64,000 nt of DNA from Citrobacter europaeus (GTDB taxonomy: Bacteria; Pseudomonadota; Gammaproteobacteria; Enterobacterales; Enterobacteriaceae). Positions 17,239-26,645 of this stretch are shown here, piece after piece. The notes beneath the pieces are model-generated. The model was not told where the DNA came from, made no database searches, and worked only from the letters and a program-made list of their open reading frames with translations. The position numbers and the translations under genes are program-made. Position 1 is the first letter of the stretch; each line of letters begins with the position of its first letter. Location of the stretch: contig CP083650.1 in the NCBI GenBank assembly GCA_020099315.1, positions 2,976,001 through 3,040,000 on the forward strand, read 5' to 3'.

Positions 17239-17262
17239 AAGGGTTCCAGTATGTTGGCTGAC

Positions 17263-18006
17263 TCAGAGCAGAGCCAGCAGGAAAATCAACTCGCCAAGTT
17301 CAATGGCTGCGCCCAGCGTATCGCCGGTCTGCCCACCCAACGTGCGTTTTAATAACTGCCCAAGAATAAAAATCGCCACTATCGTAACAACCAGCGCTGC
17401 AACGCCGCGCATGCCGGGAAGAAGCACGGCAGCCAGGATCGCCGCGAATCCCAACGTGACGCAGGTTTGACGCCCGGTGACTTTACCAATAAAGACATTA
17501 CCCAGCCCTTCTTCGCGGGCGTAACGATGTCGATACATCAGCAAAACAGCGGTACCCCGTCCGGCGACACACGCTGCAGCAAGCGCCGCCAGCATCGGTG
17601 TGCCACGCAAAGCCAGTTCGCTCACCACCAGCACTTTCGCCAGCAACACGAAAATTAACGCCAGTCCGCCGTGGGTTCCCAGGCGGCTGTCACGCATGAT
17701 TTCCAGCATCCGCTCACGTCGACGGGCAGAAAAAATGCCGTCACAGGTATCCGCCAGCCCGTCGAGATGAAATCCCCCGGTCAATAACGCCAGGGTAAGG
17801 ACGGCAAACAGAGCCGCCAATGGCACTCCGCACCAGGGCTGTAGCGCCATAAAGACCAGCCCCGTCAGGCCTCCCAGCACCACGCCAATCAAGGGGAACA
17901 TCACAATACCGCGCGAATAGTGCTCGAAATCCAGTCCTTGCGACCAGCGTGCAGGAACGGGCAAGCGACTGATAAAAGAGAGCATTGCCCAGAACAACTT
18001 ACTCAT
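17263..18006 (-). CDS. cobS: Adenosylcobinamide-GDP ribazoletransferase (cobalamin synthase) CobS
   Basis: CobS is an inner-membrane enzyme that joins adenosylcobinamide-GDP to alpha-ribazole phosphate, the last condensation of B12 assembly. The 247-residue sequence is strongly hydrophobic with about six membrane segments. The acidic FHLDGLADTCDGIF motif near residues 77-90 binds metal and substrate. It overlaps cobU by 4 bases, implying coupled translation. Confidence 0.96.
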   Translation of the reverse strand: MSKLFWAMLSFISRLPVPARWSQGLDFEHYSRGIVMFPLIGVVLGGLTGLVFMALQPWCGVPLAALFAVLTLALLTGGFHLDGLADTCDGIFSARRRERMLEIMRDSRLGTHGGLALIFVLLAKVLVVSELALRGTPMLAALAAACVAGRGTAVLLMYRHRYAREEGLGNVFIGKVTGRQTCVTLGFAAILAAVLLPGMRGVAALVVTIVAIFILGQLLKRTLGGQTGDTLGAAIELGELIFLLALL

Positions 18007-18548
18007 TTAATTTTGACTCCAATTCCTGATACCACCAGCCAGACCTCATCAGCTGCCGCCGCCAGTCGCTGGTTCACGCGTCCTGCAATATCGCGAAAAT
18101 GCCGTGCCAGACGGTTTTCCGGAACAATCCCCATTCCCACTTCGTTGGTGACCAGCACCACCTTTGCCGGGCAGCGCTGACAGGCAGCAATCAGCGAACG
18201 GATTTCGTCGTCGATGGACTGCTCCATCGCCGCGTAATCCCAGCTATCCGGGTCACTGTCACCGCCCAGCGCAAACAGCAGATTAGTCACCATCGTGGTA
18301 ATGCACTCCAGTAGAATGGCTTCTTGCGGATTGTTCGTTGCCGTTATCAGTTCATCCAGATGTTGCCAGCGCTCGGCTGTACGCCAGTGCGCAGGGCGTC
18401 CATCGCGATGATGCTGAATTCGCGCAGCCATCTCCTCATCAAAAATCTGCGAAGTTGCGATATACAAAACGTTTGGAGAATCAGCGATCAGCGCCTCCGC
18501 ATGCCGACTCTTGCCGCTTCGTGCGCCGCCCGTAACCAGAATAATCAT
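18003..18548 (-). CDS. cobU: Adenosylcobinamide kinase / phosphate guanylyltransferase CobU
   Basis: CobU phosphorylates adenosylcobinamide and then transfers GMP to give adenosylcobinamide-GDP. The 181-residue protein begins with the P-loop GGARSGKS (residues 7-14), and His46, equivalent to the guanylylated histidine of the Salmonella enzyme, is present in IQHHRDGRP. The ends overlap both cbiP and cobS by 4 bases. Confidence 0.97.
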   Translation of the reverse strand: MIILVTGGARSGKSRHAEALIADSPNVLYIATSQIFDEEMAARIQHHRDGRPAHWRTAERWQHLDELITATNNPQEAILLECITTMVTNLLFALGGDSDPDSWDYAAMEQSIDDEIRSLIAACQRCPAKVVLVTNEVGMGIVPENRLARHFRDIAGRVNQRLAAAADEVWLVVSGIGVKIK

Positions 18549-20065
18549 ACTGGCTCCCGGTGTTGCTGCATGATGGTATAAATTTTCTCAATATCGATGT
18601 GTTGCCGCATCGCATCCGCCAGCAGATCAAACTGCTGCGATTTATATTGCGCGTAATGGAAGGTGGAATCCAGCGGGGCTAATCCTTTACGCTCTCGCAG
18701 GCCATTCACCAGCGCACGGGTAAATTCATCGCTGTCGAACAGACCGTGAAGGTAGGTGCCGAACGCCAGACCATCCGGAGTGACCGCGCCGTCAGCCACA
18801 TTGCCGCCGTCTTTTCGCAGCGTCATCACCGACCGGCATTCTTCAGTTAACGTCGTTTCGCCCATGTGGATTTCATAACCGCGAACGGATAACCCCGCCG
18901 TGCCTGCCAGCCAGTCGGGCAGCGAGGAGGACATTTGCCCTTCAACCAGGGTGGTGGTTTTATGCTGGGCAAAATGGGTTACGGTATTGAGCAAGCCCAG
19001 CCCCGGCAGCGTACCGAGTCCTGACTCCACGTCATCAATGATGGTATCGCCGAGCATTTGGTAACCGCCGCAAATCCCCACCACCGGTACGTTATTACGA
19101 TGCAATTGCACGACGCCGTGCGCCATGCCGCTTTCACGCAGCCACACCAGATCGCCCAGCGTATTTTTGCTGCCGGGCAGAATCACCAGATCGGCCCCCG
19201 CCAGCTCTTCTGGCTGGCGAACATAGCGCACGCGCACATCCGGTTGTGCGGCAAGCGCATTGAAATCCGTAAAGTTAGAAATGTGCGGTATTTGAACCAC
19301 CGCGATGTCGATGTCGCGTTTGTCTGTGCGCAAATATTTGCCCTTTTGCAGCGCAACGCCATCTTCATCTTCCAGATCAACATCCAGCCAGGGCATGACG
19401 CCCAGTACCGGAACGTCGGTCAGCGCTTCAATTTGCTCAATACCGGAGTGCAGCAGCGTCACATCACCGCGAAACTTATTGATGATCACCCCTTTGACCC
19501 GCGCGCGTTCGTGATCGTGCAACAGCGCCAGCGTGCCATAAATGGAGGCAAACACCCCGCCGCGATCGATATCTGCCACCAGAATGACAGGACATTGCGC
19601 CATTTCAGCCATGCCCATATTGACGATATCGCGATCGCGCAGGTTAATCTCAGCCGGACTTCCCGCGCCTTCCAGCACCAGTACATCGAATTCCTGCGCC
19701 AGGCTGTTGTAAACTGACAGGATTTGATCCCGCAGACGCGGTTTGTACTCGTGGTAACTCACCGCGTCCATATCGGTCGCCACTTTGCCCATCAGCACGA
19801 CCTGCGCTTTACGATCGCTGGTTGGCTTAAGCAGCACCGGATTCATACGCACATCTGGCGTAATGCCGGCAGCCTCAGCCTGAAAGATTTGCGCGCGGCC
19901 CATCTCTTTGCCCTCTGGCGTAATACCAGAGTTCAGCGCCATATTCTGCGATTTGAACGGTGCGGTACGCAGCCCATCCTGATAAAAAATTCGACACAGC
20001 CCGGCGACCAACACGCTTTTACCCACATCAGATGCCGTTCCCTGCAACATTATTGCCTGCGTCAT
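18545..20065 (-). CDS. cbiP: Adenosylcobyric acid synthase CbiP
   Basis: CbiP amidates four side chains of adenosylcobyrinate a,c-diamide (b, d, e and g) using glutamine and ATP. The start at 20065 has AGGAGG five bases upstream and an ATGA overlap with the end of cbiO, giving 506 residues. An N-terminal P-loop-like QGTASDVGKS precedes a C-terminal class I glutamine amidotransferase domain with the nucleophile in VVGICGGYQML. Length and order match Salmonella. Confidence 0.97.
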   Translation of the reverse strand: MTQAIMLQGTASDVGKSVLVAGLCRIFYQDGLRTAPFKSQNMALNSGITPEGKEMGRAQIFQAEAAGITPDVRMNPVLLKPTSDRKAQVVLMGKVATDMDAVSYHEYKPRLRDQILSVYNSLAQEFDVLVLEGAGSPAEINLRDRDIVNMGMAEMAQCPVILVADIDRGGVFASIYGTLALLHDHERARVKGVIINKFRGDVTLLHSGIEQIEALTDVPVLGVMPWLDVDLEDEDGVALQKGKYLRTDKRDIDIAVVQIPHISNFTDFNALAAQPDVRVRYVRQPEELAGADLVILPGSKNTLGDLVWLRESGMAHGVVQLHRNNVPVVGICGGYQMLGDTIIDDVESGLGTLPGLGLLNTVTHFAQHKTTTLVEGQMSSSLPDWLAGTAGLSVRGYEIHMGETTLTEECRSVMTLRKDGGNVADGAVTPDGLAFGTYLHGLFDSDEFTRALVNGLRERKGLAPLDSTFHYAQYKSQQFDLLADAMRQHIDIEKIYTIMQQHREPV

Positions 20066-20877
20066 GACGCCTCCTTCAGTGCGTTCTCTCGCATACAACT
20101 AAAAAATTCAGCCTCTGTTTTACACAGCGGGAAGCCCAGCTCAGTATGCAGCTTCACCAGCCAGGGCTGAGTTAGTCCCGCTTGTTCAATCAGTTCCGTC
20201 TGGGCGAAAACGTCACCCGGCGTGCCATGCGTTAGCACTTCGCCCCGGCGCAAAACGTAAACTGCATCGCTGACCTCATAGATAAGATCGATATCATGGC
20301 TGGAGATAACCACGTGATTTCCTTGCGCTACGATGCGTTTGATTATCTCAATCATCTGCGTGCGACCTGAAGGGTCAAGGCCTGCAGTAGGTTCATCCAA
20401 TAGCAAATACTGCGCCTGCAACACCAATGCCCCAGCAATCGCCACACGTTTTTTTTGCCCGTGGCTTAAACACTGAATAGGCTGATGGCGAAAATGCTGG
20501 GCGTCGACCAGCGTGAGCGCATCGTCCACCCGACGGGAGATTTCAGCCTCATCCACGCCAAGGTTGCGCAGGCTGAAGGCAATGTCGCTGTCGATATCGG
20601 TATAAAAGATTTGCTGATCGGGGTCCTGAAAGACGGTTGCCACCTGCTGACGTAGCGCCAGCAAGCCGCGTTTGCTGTAATCCAGCGGTTTGCCTTGCCA
20701 CATCACTGTGCCTTGCTGCGGGCGCAGTAAGCCACTCAGGTTCATAAATAGCGTAGATTTCCCGCAGCCATTGGCACCGACCAGCCCGGTGACGGCATGC
20801 GTAGAAAAGTCCAGCGTTAGCCCTTTGAGGATGGGGTCATCCTGATAGCGAAACCAAAGCGCTGAGGTGGCAAGCAT
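20062..20877 (-). CDS. cbiO: Cobalt ABC transporter ATPase CbiO
   Basis: CbiO energises the CbiMNQO energy-coupling-factor cobalt importer. The 271-residue protein has Walker A GANGCGKST near residues 34-42, the signature LSHGQKKRVAIA (the LSHGQ form seen in CbiO/ECF ATPases) and Walker B YLLLDEPTAGLD. It is 8 bases after cbiQ and overlaps cbiP by 4 bases. Confidence 0.97.
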   Translation of the reverse strand: MLATSALWFRYQDDPILKGLTLDFSTHAVTGLVGANGCGKSTLFMNLSGLLRPQQGTVMWQGKPLDYSKRGLLALRQQVATVFQDPDQQIFYTDIDSDIAFSLRNLGVDEAEISRRVDDALTLVDAQHFRHQPIQCLSHGQKKRVAIAGALVLQAQYLLLDEPTAGLDPSGRTQMIEIIKRIVAQGNHVVISSHDIDLIYEVSDAVYVLRRGEVLTHGTPGDVFAQTELIEQAGLTQPWLVKLHTELGFPLCKTEAEFFSCMRENALKEAS

Positions 20878-20885
20878 ACTTATCC

Positions 20886-21566
20886 TTACAGGTGAAAATC
20901 ACCCTGATACAGTTTGATATCCAGTGTGGTGGTCATTTGCTGGTAGCGGATCAACACGCGGGTAAACAGCAGTCCCACCAACATCGCCAGCGAGCGATAG
21001 CCCAACGGCAAGCTACGATAACCAAAACGCAGCGTTTGTGCGCGATGTATAGCCAGCGCCTCGTCTAACAGGATAAAAATAAAGCGCCAGGTTAACAGGA
21101 TCTGCTCAGTCAACAGGCGAGGAACGCGCCCGCGTTTAAGTAAGATAATTAATTGCGGAAACGGTAGATTCAGTACCAGCCAGAACGTTGCCGCCAGCGC
21201 AGCCAGGCTGCGCCAGAAGGTTTCATTAGCGGTGACCAGCCCTGGCCCACTCACGCCTAACCAATAGCTTCCTACAGGAATACTCGCCAGCAACGTCTGT
21301 GGATCGCGGCTAAAACTAAACAGAATAGTCACCACACCAACTGTCAGAAAACCAAATGGCAAAGCCATCCAGCGACACCAGCGCCAGAAGGAAATGCGCA
21401 GCAGCCAGCAGCTCAGCGCGGCAATCAATAATAGCTCAATACCCTGCCCCAACGGGGGCAGAGTAAATGCCAGAATCATCATCATCAGCCAGAGCAGAAA
21501 TTTCCGCACCGGTGAGACATGAAACCAGCGGCTTTGATAGCTAAGCCTGTCAAGCCCGGTCATCAC
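20886..21566 (-). CDS. cbiQ: Cobalt transporter transmembrane protein CbiQ
   Basis: CbiQ is the T (coupling) component of the CbiMNQO cobalt importer. The 226-residue protein has about five membrane segments and cytoplasmic charged loops, including the conserved ARG-containing region around LKRGRVPRLLTEQ that contacts CbiO. It overlaps cbiN by 17 bases. Confidence 0.95.
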   Translation of the reverse strand: MMTGLDRLSYQSRWFHVSPVRKFLLWLMMMILAFTLPPLGQGIELLLIAALSCWLLRISFWRWCRWMALPFGFLTVGVVTILFSFSRDPQTLLASIPVGSYWLGVSGPGLVTANETFWRSLAALAATFWLVLNLPFPQLIILLKRGRVPRLLTEQILLTWRFIFILLDEALAIHRAQTLRFGYRSLPLGYRSLAMLVGLLFTRVLIRYQQMTTTLDIKLYQGDFHL

Positions 21567-21831
21567 GACGTTGCCTGCCCTTGGTATAACCCAGAATGTA
21601 GAAAATCACGGCTGCGCCCAGCGATCCCTGAAGCGTAAACAGCAGGCTTTCAATCTCGCCGCTTGCGGGTTCATACAACGGCTGGAACCACGGTTCATAA
21701 TGGGGAGCAATTGCCTGAATCTGACTCTCCGCCTCACCGTCTGAACCGCCGTACTCTCCACCGTGGTTGATAAAGAACGGCAGGATCACCAGCGCGACAA
21801 CCATCACTAACAAAATCAGCGTCTTTTTCAT
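21550..21831 (-). CDS. cbiN: Cobalt transporter accessory protein CbiN
   Basis: CbiN is a 93-residue protein with two membrane helices (about residues 5-20 and 68-85) and an extracytoplasmic loop, required with CbiM for cobalt uptake. The sequence matches the short CbiN family, including the loop with GGEYGGSDGEAESQI. It is two bases after cbiM and overlaps cbiQ. Confidence 0.95.
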   Translation of the reverse strand: MKKTLILLVMVVALVILPFFINHGGEYGGSDGEAESQIQAIAPHYEPWFQPLYEPASGEIESLLFTLQGSLGAAVIFYILGYTKGRQRRDDRA

Positions 21832-21833
21832 CG

Positions 21834-22571
21834 TTAATGTCCTTGAGCGGTAATCAACTGCCGTTTGGTTAGCTGGTCATAAATCATTACGGTGAGCAGA
21901 CCTTCCGCAATCGCAATAGGGATCTGCGTCAGGCAGAAAATTCCCATGAACTTGATGATTGAGCCGGTAGCGCCAGCGGACGGATCCGGGAACGCAACGC
22001 CCAGTTGCACCGAGGTCACGAAATAAGTGACGAGATCCGCCAGCATCGCGCACAGGAAGACGCAGACATCACGACGCAGCCCCGCACGGCAGGCCATTTT
22101 CCACACCATGTAGCCCACAACCGGGCCGATCACCGCCATCGACATACCGTTAGCGCCGAGCGTCGTCAAACCACCGTGCGCCAGCAGCAGTGCCTGGAAC
22201 AGCAGAACAATTGCCCCAAGGATTGCCACCACGCCCGGTCCAAACAGGATAACCGCCAGACCTACGCCGGTAGGGTGTGAACAACTTCCGGTAACGGAAG
22301 GAATTTTCAGCGCCGATAGCACAAAAATAAACGCGCCGCACAAAGCCAGTAACACTTTTTGGTGACTATCTTCCTGTACGATTTGGCGCAGACGCACCAG
22401 CCCGTACCACAGACAGGGCAAAAACAGCAGCCACCAGGCCAGCGCCCACATCGGCGGCAAGAAACCTTCCATTATGTGCATGGCGAACGCTTGTTCAGGA
22501 ACAATCATCAGTAATAGCGCCGCAGCCAACCCGCTGAAAGACAGCTGTTTTAGCTGTTGTTCAAGCTTCAT
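21834..22571 (-). CDS. cbiM: Cobalt-specific substrate-binding membrane protein CbiM
   Basis: CbiM is the S component that binds cobalt. The start at 22571 overlaps the cbiL stop by 4 bases and gives 245 residues; a GTG five codons upstream is less likely. A signal sequence ends at EQAFA, exposing the mature N-terminus MHIMEGFLP, whose methionine and histidine coordinate the metal. The remainder is polytopic with the conserved GSCSHPTGVGL segment. Confidence 0.96.
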   Translation of the reverse strand: MKLEQQLKQLSFSGLAAALLLMIVPEQAFAMHIMEGFLPPMWALAWWLLFLPCLWYGLVRLRQIVQEDSHQKVLLALCGAFIFVLSALKIPSVTGSCSHPTGVGLAVILFGPGVVAILGAIVLLFQALLLAHGGLTTLGANGMSMAVIGPVVGYMVWKMACRAGLRRDVCVFLCAMLADLVTYFVTSVQLGVAFPDPSAGATGSIIKFMGIFCLTQIPIAIAEGLLTVMIYDQLTKRQLITAQGH

Positions 22572-23281
22572 TGTGCATACTCCCACTGTTTATTGACCAG
22601 AATGGTCGAGAAATAAGGCAGCGGCTGATCGTCGCTCACCTCATCGAGATGACGCCAGCACTGCTCACCCGGCAGCGTGGCTTCAGACATCATCAATGCG
22701 CAATCTAACAATCCCTCTTGTCGCAGCAGTGCTTTGATGCGCGCAAAACGACCGTATACTTTCATCAGCACCAGACTGTCATGTTGCTTTAATGCCTGCT
22801 GGATTTCCGCTTCCGGCGCGGTACAGGAGACCACTGCCAGAGACTGTTGCTCCATGGCGAGCGGCGTTTTGGAACGCGCGGCAATCGCAGCGAAAGAGGT
22901 CACGCCCGGGACAATTTCTAACCAATCAGGACAGCCTATACGCTGGAGTAAAAAGACCCAGGTGCTGAACAGCATGGCGTCGCCGAGAGTGATAAAGCCC
23001 ACCTGCTTACCGGCTTCAACTTCCTGTACTAACGCGGCAGCAACGTCATCCCATACGGCCTCTTTTTCAGCGCTGTCGGCACTCATAGGAAAATGGCAGC
23101 AGCGAACTTCGGTCTGCTCGCCGATATACTCCCGCACGATCGACAACGCCAGGCTGTCGCCACCTTTCCGCCCGGCAGGCGCATAGAGAATGTCCAGCGT
23201 GCCCAGCGTGCGTGCGGCCCGCACGGTAATAAGATCGGAAGCACCTGGCCCGGTGCTTAATGCGTACAGTTTTCCGCTCAT
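22568..23281 (-). CDS. cbiL: Cobalt-factor II C20-methyltransferase CbiL
   Basis: CbiL transfers a methyl group from AdoMet to C20 of the cobalt corrinoid early in the anaerobic pathway. The 237-residue protein has the tetrapyrrole methylase fold: LYALSTGPGASDLITVRA at the N-terminus, the GDAMLFSTW motif near 98 and PGVTSFAAIAA near 123. It overlaps cbiK by 4 bases. Confidence 0.96.
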   Translation of the reverse strand: MSGKLYALSTGPGASDLITVRAARTLGTLDILYAPAGRKGGDSLALSIVREYIGEQTEVRCCHFPMSADSAEKEAVWDDVAAALVQEVEAGKQVGFITLGDAMLFSTWVFLLQRIGCPDWLEIVPGVTSFAAIAARSKTPLAMEQQSLAVVSCTAPEAEIQQALKQHDSLVLMKVYGRFARIKALLRQEGLLDCALMMSEATLPGEQCWRHLDEVSDDQPLPYFSTILVNKQWEYAQ

Positions 23282-24072
23282 GCCGCTTCCTCCAGCGCAA
23301 CATTAAGCGCCTGCTGTAAATGCACCACAAACATAGCGCGAACCGCTGGATTCTCACCCAGGCCACTGAGCCACGGCGTTGCCGGTATCCCGGCCGCGTT
23401 AAACAATGTTTTCCACGAATCATCTTCGTCGGAGGCCATATCATTGATGGCATGATCGCCAGCAACTAGCATCAGCGGCATCAGATGTACCGCCGTCACT
23501 CCTTCCTGGGACAAACTTTCAATCAGCACATCGACTTCCGGATAGCTTTCCACCGCCCCAACCCGCGCCGGGTAACGCTGCGCCGTCATCATGTGATCGA
23601 GGCAGGCATAGGCGGCAAAGGCATGATGGCTGGCGCCGTGTCCCATAAAGACCACTTTTTCATTTTCGCCAAGCGCCGGCATTTGCTGTTGCAGCGCCAG
23701 CATCAGCTGGGCGTAATCTTCATGGCTGCTCAGCAGCGGTACACCCAGCGTCAGGCGAGAAAAAAGCGGGCGCATACTTTGCACTTCGCGGACAATTTTT
23801 TCGTATTCGTCGCCGTTGATAATATGCAACGACTGAATAGCCACATCCTGATATCCCTGCTCCGCCAGTTTTTGCAGCGCCTGCAGCGGCGTGTCGATTT
23901 CAATGCCGTCACGCTGCTTGAGCTTGCGGATTATCATCCCGGAGGTAAACGCCCGGAACAGGTCGCGGTCAGGGCAACTGGCTGCGAGATCGCGCTCACA
24001 GGCCACAATATTTTTCTCACAGGTGTCGTGGTAGCTGGTGCCAAAGCTGACCACCAGAAGCGCCTTTTTCAT
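23278..24072 (-). CDS. cbiK: Sirohydrochlorin cobaltochelatase CbiK
   Basis: CbiK inserts cobalt into sirohydrochlorin, the entry step of anaerobic corrin synthesis. The 264-residue protein begins MKKALLVVSFGTSYHDTC and carries GHGASHHAF near residue 143, providing the catalytic histidine, and HLMPLMLVAGDHA near 203. It is the ATP-independent class II chelatase. It is 10 bases after cbiJ. Confidence 0.96.
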   Translation of the reverse strand: MKKALLVVSFGTSYHDTCEKNIVACERDLAASCPDRDLFRAFTSGMIIRKLKQRDGIEIDTPLQALQKLAEQGYQDVAIQSLHIINGDEYEKIVREVQSMRPLFSRLTLGVPLLSSHEDYAQLMLALQQQMPALGENEKVVFMGHGASHHAFAAYACLDHMMTAQRYPARVGAVESYPEVDVLIESLSQEGVTAVHLMPLMLVAGDHAINDMASDEDDSWKTLFNAAGIPATPWLSGLGENPAVRAMFVVHLQQALNVALEEAA

Positions 24073-24082
24073 CTCTAACTCC

Positions 24083-24868
24083 TTAAGCAGCGGCCAGCCA
24101 GCGCGTTAAACGCGCCCCAAAGGCGGCCTGACTTTCCAGTAACTCATCTCCCGTCACCAACGGTGCCGGACGTGTAATCACGATGCAGGGGATACCGGCA
24201 TCCAGACAGGGTTGAACTTTTTCCTGATAACCACCTTCCGCGCCTGATGCTTTGGTGATCACCACATCAGCCTGACACTGGCGATAAAACGCAGCGTTGA
24301 ACTCGGCGCTAAACGGCCCGCACAATGCGAATATTTCACCGACACCAAACCCAAGATCCGCGCATTGCTGAATGACTTCAGGTACAGGCAGCACGCGTGC
24401 CAGCAGCGTTTTTTCAGGCAACCCTTCGCGCCAGATAGCCAGATCTTTACTGCCGGTCGTCAACAGCACGCGATCGCCGAAGCGTCGAGCCACCTCGCAC
24501 GCTTGCTGAATACTCTGTACGGTATACAACTGCGGGTGGGTTAAACCGCTCAACTGCTCAGGACGCTGATAGCGGCTCAGCAATACGCCCGCGGCTTCGC
24601 AAGCGCTCATGATGTTGCGGCTCACCACCTCGGCATACGGATGCGAGGCGTCGATCACCCAGCGCGTCTGATTTTCCTGCAGCCAGGCAATCATTTGTTC
24701 ACGTTCCAGACGTCCGCAGCGCACCTGGCCTTTAATATCTCCCGCCAGCTGTTTCCCCGTTGGGGTTGCAACCGACAGGGTGTAAGCCACGTTTGCCGCA
24801 TCCAGTTGCTGGCACAGCATGCGCGCATCGCTGGTACCGCCCATGACCAGCACATCACCATAATTCAC
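24083..24868 (-). CDS. cbiJ: Cobalt-precorrin-6A reductase CbiJ
   Basis: CbiJ reduces the macrocycle of cobalt-precorrin-6A using a pyridine nucleotide. The 261-residue protein starts with VLVMGGTSDARMLCQQL, a nucleotide-binding motif, and contains the family segment VIDASHPYAEVVSRN near residue 72. It overlaps cbiH by 4 bases. Confidence 0.95.
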   Translation of the reverse strand: MNYGDVLVMGGTSDARMLCQQLDAANVAYTLSVATPTGKQLAGDIKGQVRCGRLEREQMIAWLQENQTRWVIDASHPYAEVVSRNIMSACEAAGVLLSRYQRPEQLSGLTHPQLYTVQSIQQACEVARRFGDRVLLTTGSKDLAIWREGLPEKTLLARVLPVPEVIQQCADLGFGVGEIFALCGPFSAEFNAAFYRQCQADVVITKASGAEGGYQEKVQPCLDAGIPCIVITRPAPLVTGDELLESQAAFGARLTRWLAAA

Positions 24869-25590
24869 AGCACATAACCTCGTGGCGTGATCATCAGGCC
24901 GTCCTGAACATAGGTGGTTTTGTTGCCAACGATCACAAGACTGGTCATATCAACCGGTTCAAAGTCCATTTCGCCAAGAGTGGTCAGCCATTTTTCCTGC
25001 TTTTTACGTCCAGCTGACTTCACAATACCGACCGGCGTTTGCGCGCTTTTGCTGGCAGACAGCAGTTCAAATGCACGCGCCAGATGACCTTCGCGTCCCC
25101 GACTGCGCGGGTTGTAGAAACAGATAACAAAGTCTGCTTCGCCAGCGGCAACGATACGTTTTTCGATGACCGGCCACGGCGTTAACAGATCGCTTAAGCT
25201 GATGTGGCAGAAGTCGTGCATCAGCGGTGCGCCAAGCAAAGAGGCGGCGGCAATACTGGCGGTCATGCCAGGGATTAACCTGACCTCAACGTCCAGCTTT
25301 TGCTTGCTGACCAGTTCGAGCACCAGCCCAGCCATACCGTAAATCCCCGCGTCTCCGCTGCTGATCAGCGCCACATTGCGACCCGCCTGCGCCAGCTCGA
25401 TAGCCGCCTGGCAGCGTTCAATCTCTTTGCACATCCCGGTTTTGATCACCTGCTTGTCGCCAGTGAACGCTTTTACCAGATGGGTGTAGGTTTTATAGCC
25501 AACGATGATTTCCGCTGCCTGCAATGCTTCAACGGCTTCCATGGTCATCATTGCCTGCGAGCCAGGGCCAATTCCAATTACGCTTAACAT
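24865..25590 (-). CDS. cbiH: Cobalt-factor III C17-methyltransferase CbiH
   Basis: CbiH methylates C17 and brings about ring contraction in the anaerobic route. The 241-residue tetrapyrrole methylase shows IGIGPGSQAMMTMEA near the N-terminus, SSGDAGIYGMAG near 77 and PGMTASIAAASLLGAPL near 105. Its start overlaps the cbiG stop by one base (TGATG). Confidence 0.96.
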   Translation of the reverse strand: MLSVIGIGPGSQAMMTMEAVEALQAAEIIVGYKTYTHLVKAFTGDKQVIKTGMCKEIERCQAAIELAQAGRNVALISSGDAGIYGMAGLVLELVSKQKLDVEVRLIPGMTASIAAASLLGAPLMHDFCHISLSDLLTPWPVIEKRIVAAGEADFVICFYNPRSRGREGHLARAFELLSASKSAQTPVGIVKSAGRKKQEKWLTTLGEMDFEPVDMTSLVIVGNKTTYVQDGLMITPRGYVL

Positions 25591-26645
25591 CAGTGTGAAA
25601 CTCCCAAAGTGATAGTGACGCCCTGTTCTCGCAGGGTCTCGCCTAACAGTTTTCCGTGGCTCAACAGCCAGGCTGCAGGACCAGAAACGCTTCCTGTACC
25701 CACCGTTTTGCGAACAAACGATGAGGCCGGAAAACGGTGCTCATGCTCACGCAGCGCGTCAGCGGTAAAGGTTTCGAAAGGAACGCGACAGCACGAAGCC
25801 AGTTGGATAAGTCCCTGTTCATCTTTTTTCAGCGTGATACTGCCAATCGCTTTTAGCGCCAGCGGGTCGAGCTGCTGGGCTTCAAGTTGGCGGGCTAGCA
25901 GCGCGGCCAGAAGTGGGAACGGCGTGTCACGACGACAACCAATTCCGGCCACCACACGCTGCGGCACCAGCTTCCAGTGCGGAACAGGCAGATCGGGTAA
26001 ATTGGTGCGTAAGGTGATACACACCAGCGCATCCAGTTCAGGTAGCTGGTTGAGATCGGTGACCGTGATAAAACCGCGCCGGTCGCAATGGCTGACATCC
26101 TGCGTCAGTTCGTCATCCCACCACAGTCCAACTCGCTTATTGCTGACCAGCATCTGATTAACGATCTTGACCGCCGAACGGAAATCACTCATCCGGGCAT
26201 TCAGTTGAAATGCCAGCGTATCCAGTGCCGCCATATCGTTCACATCCGTCGCCGTAGTGATAACCGGGTCTGCGCCCAACATGCCCGCCAGATAACGCGC
26301 CAGCGCATTCGCGCCCCCTGCGTGACCGGAGAGCAGGCTGATGACATGCTGGGCACGTTCATCAATGACCACCACAGCCGGATCGCAAAATTTGTCGTTG
26401 ACCAGCGGGGCCAACACGCGGACCGCAATGCCGGTCGCCCCGATAAAAATCAGCGCCGAGTAATTCGCAAACGCTTCGCGGGCGGTATTCGCAAAGCCGT
26501 TTTCGAAAGGAACAAACCCCTCTTCCAGCAGCTTTTCACTGGTAAAACAGGTGACCGGCAGCATGGCCGCCAGACGTTTCGCCAGCACAACGCCGCCGGG
26601 GGTCAGGCAAAAAAGCGCAATAGATTCAGGCTTTACGGTATTCAT
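25590..26645 (-). CDS. cbiG: Cobalt-precorrin-5A hydrolase CbiG
   Basis: CbiG opens the delta-lactone of cobalt-precorrin-5A, releasing the extruded two-carbon fragment as acetaldehyde. The start at 26645 (MNTVKPESIALFCLTPGG) gives 351 residues, the Salmonella length, and overlaps the end of cbiF by 20 bases. The N-terminal CbiG domain includes IFIGATGIAVRVLAP and LLSGHAGGANALAR; the C-terminal domain starts near VVAGIGCRRDTP. Confidence 0.95.
   Translation of the reverse strand: MNTVKPESIALFCLTPGGVVLAKRLAAMLPVTCFTSEKLLEEGFVPFENGFANTAREAFANYSALIFIGATGIAVRVLAPLVNDKFCDPAVVVIDERAQHVISLLSGHAGGANALARYLAGMLGADPVITTATDVNDMAALDTLAFQLNARMSDFRSAVKIVNQMLVSNKRVGLWWDDELTQDVSHCDRRGFITVTDLNQLPELDALVCITLRTNLPDLPVPHWKLVPQRVVAGIGCRRDTPFPLLAALLARQLEAQQLDPLALKAIGSITLKKDEQGLIQLASCCRVPFETFTADALREHEHRFPASSFVRKTVGTGSVSGPAAWLLSHGKLLGETLREQGVTITLGVSH

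Noticed and set aside
19058..19717. 219-codon plus-strand frame
   Set aside because: It lies wholly antisense to cbiP, whose protein is well conserved over its whole length; this is a shadow frame.
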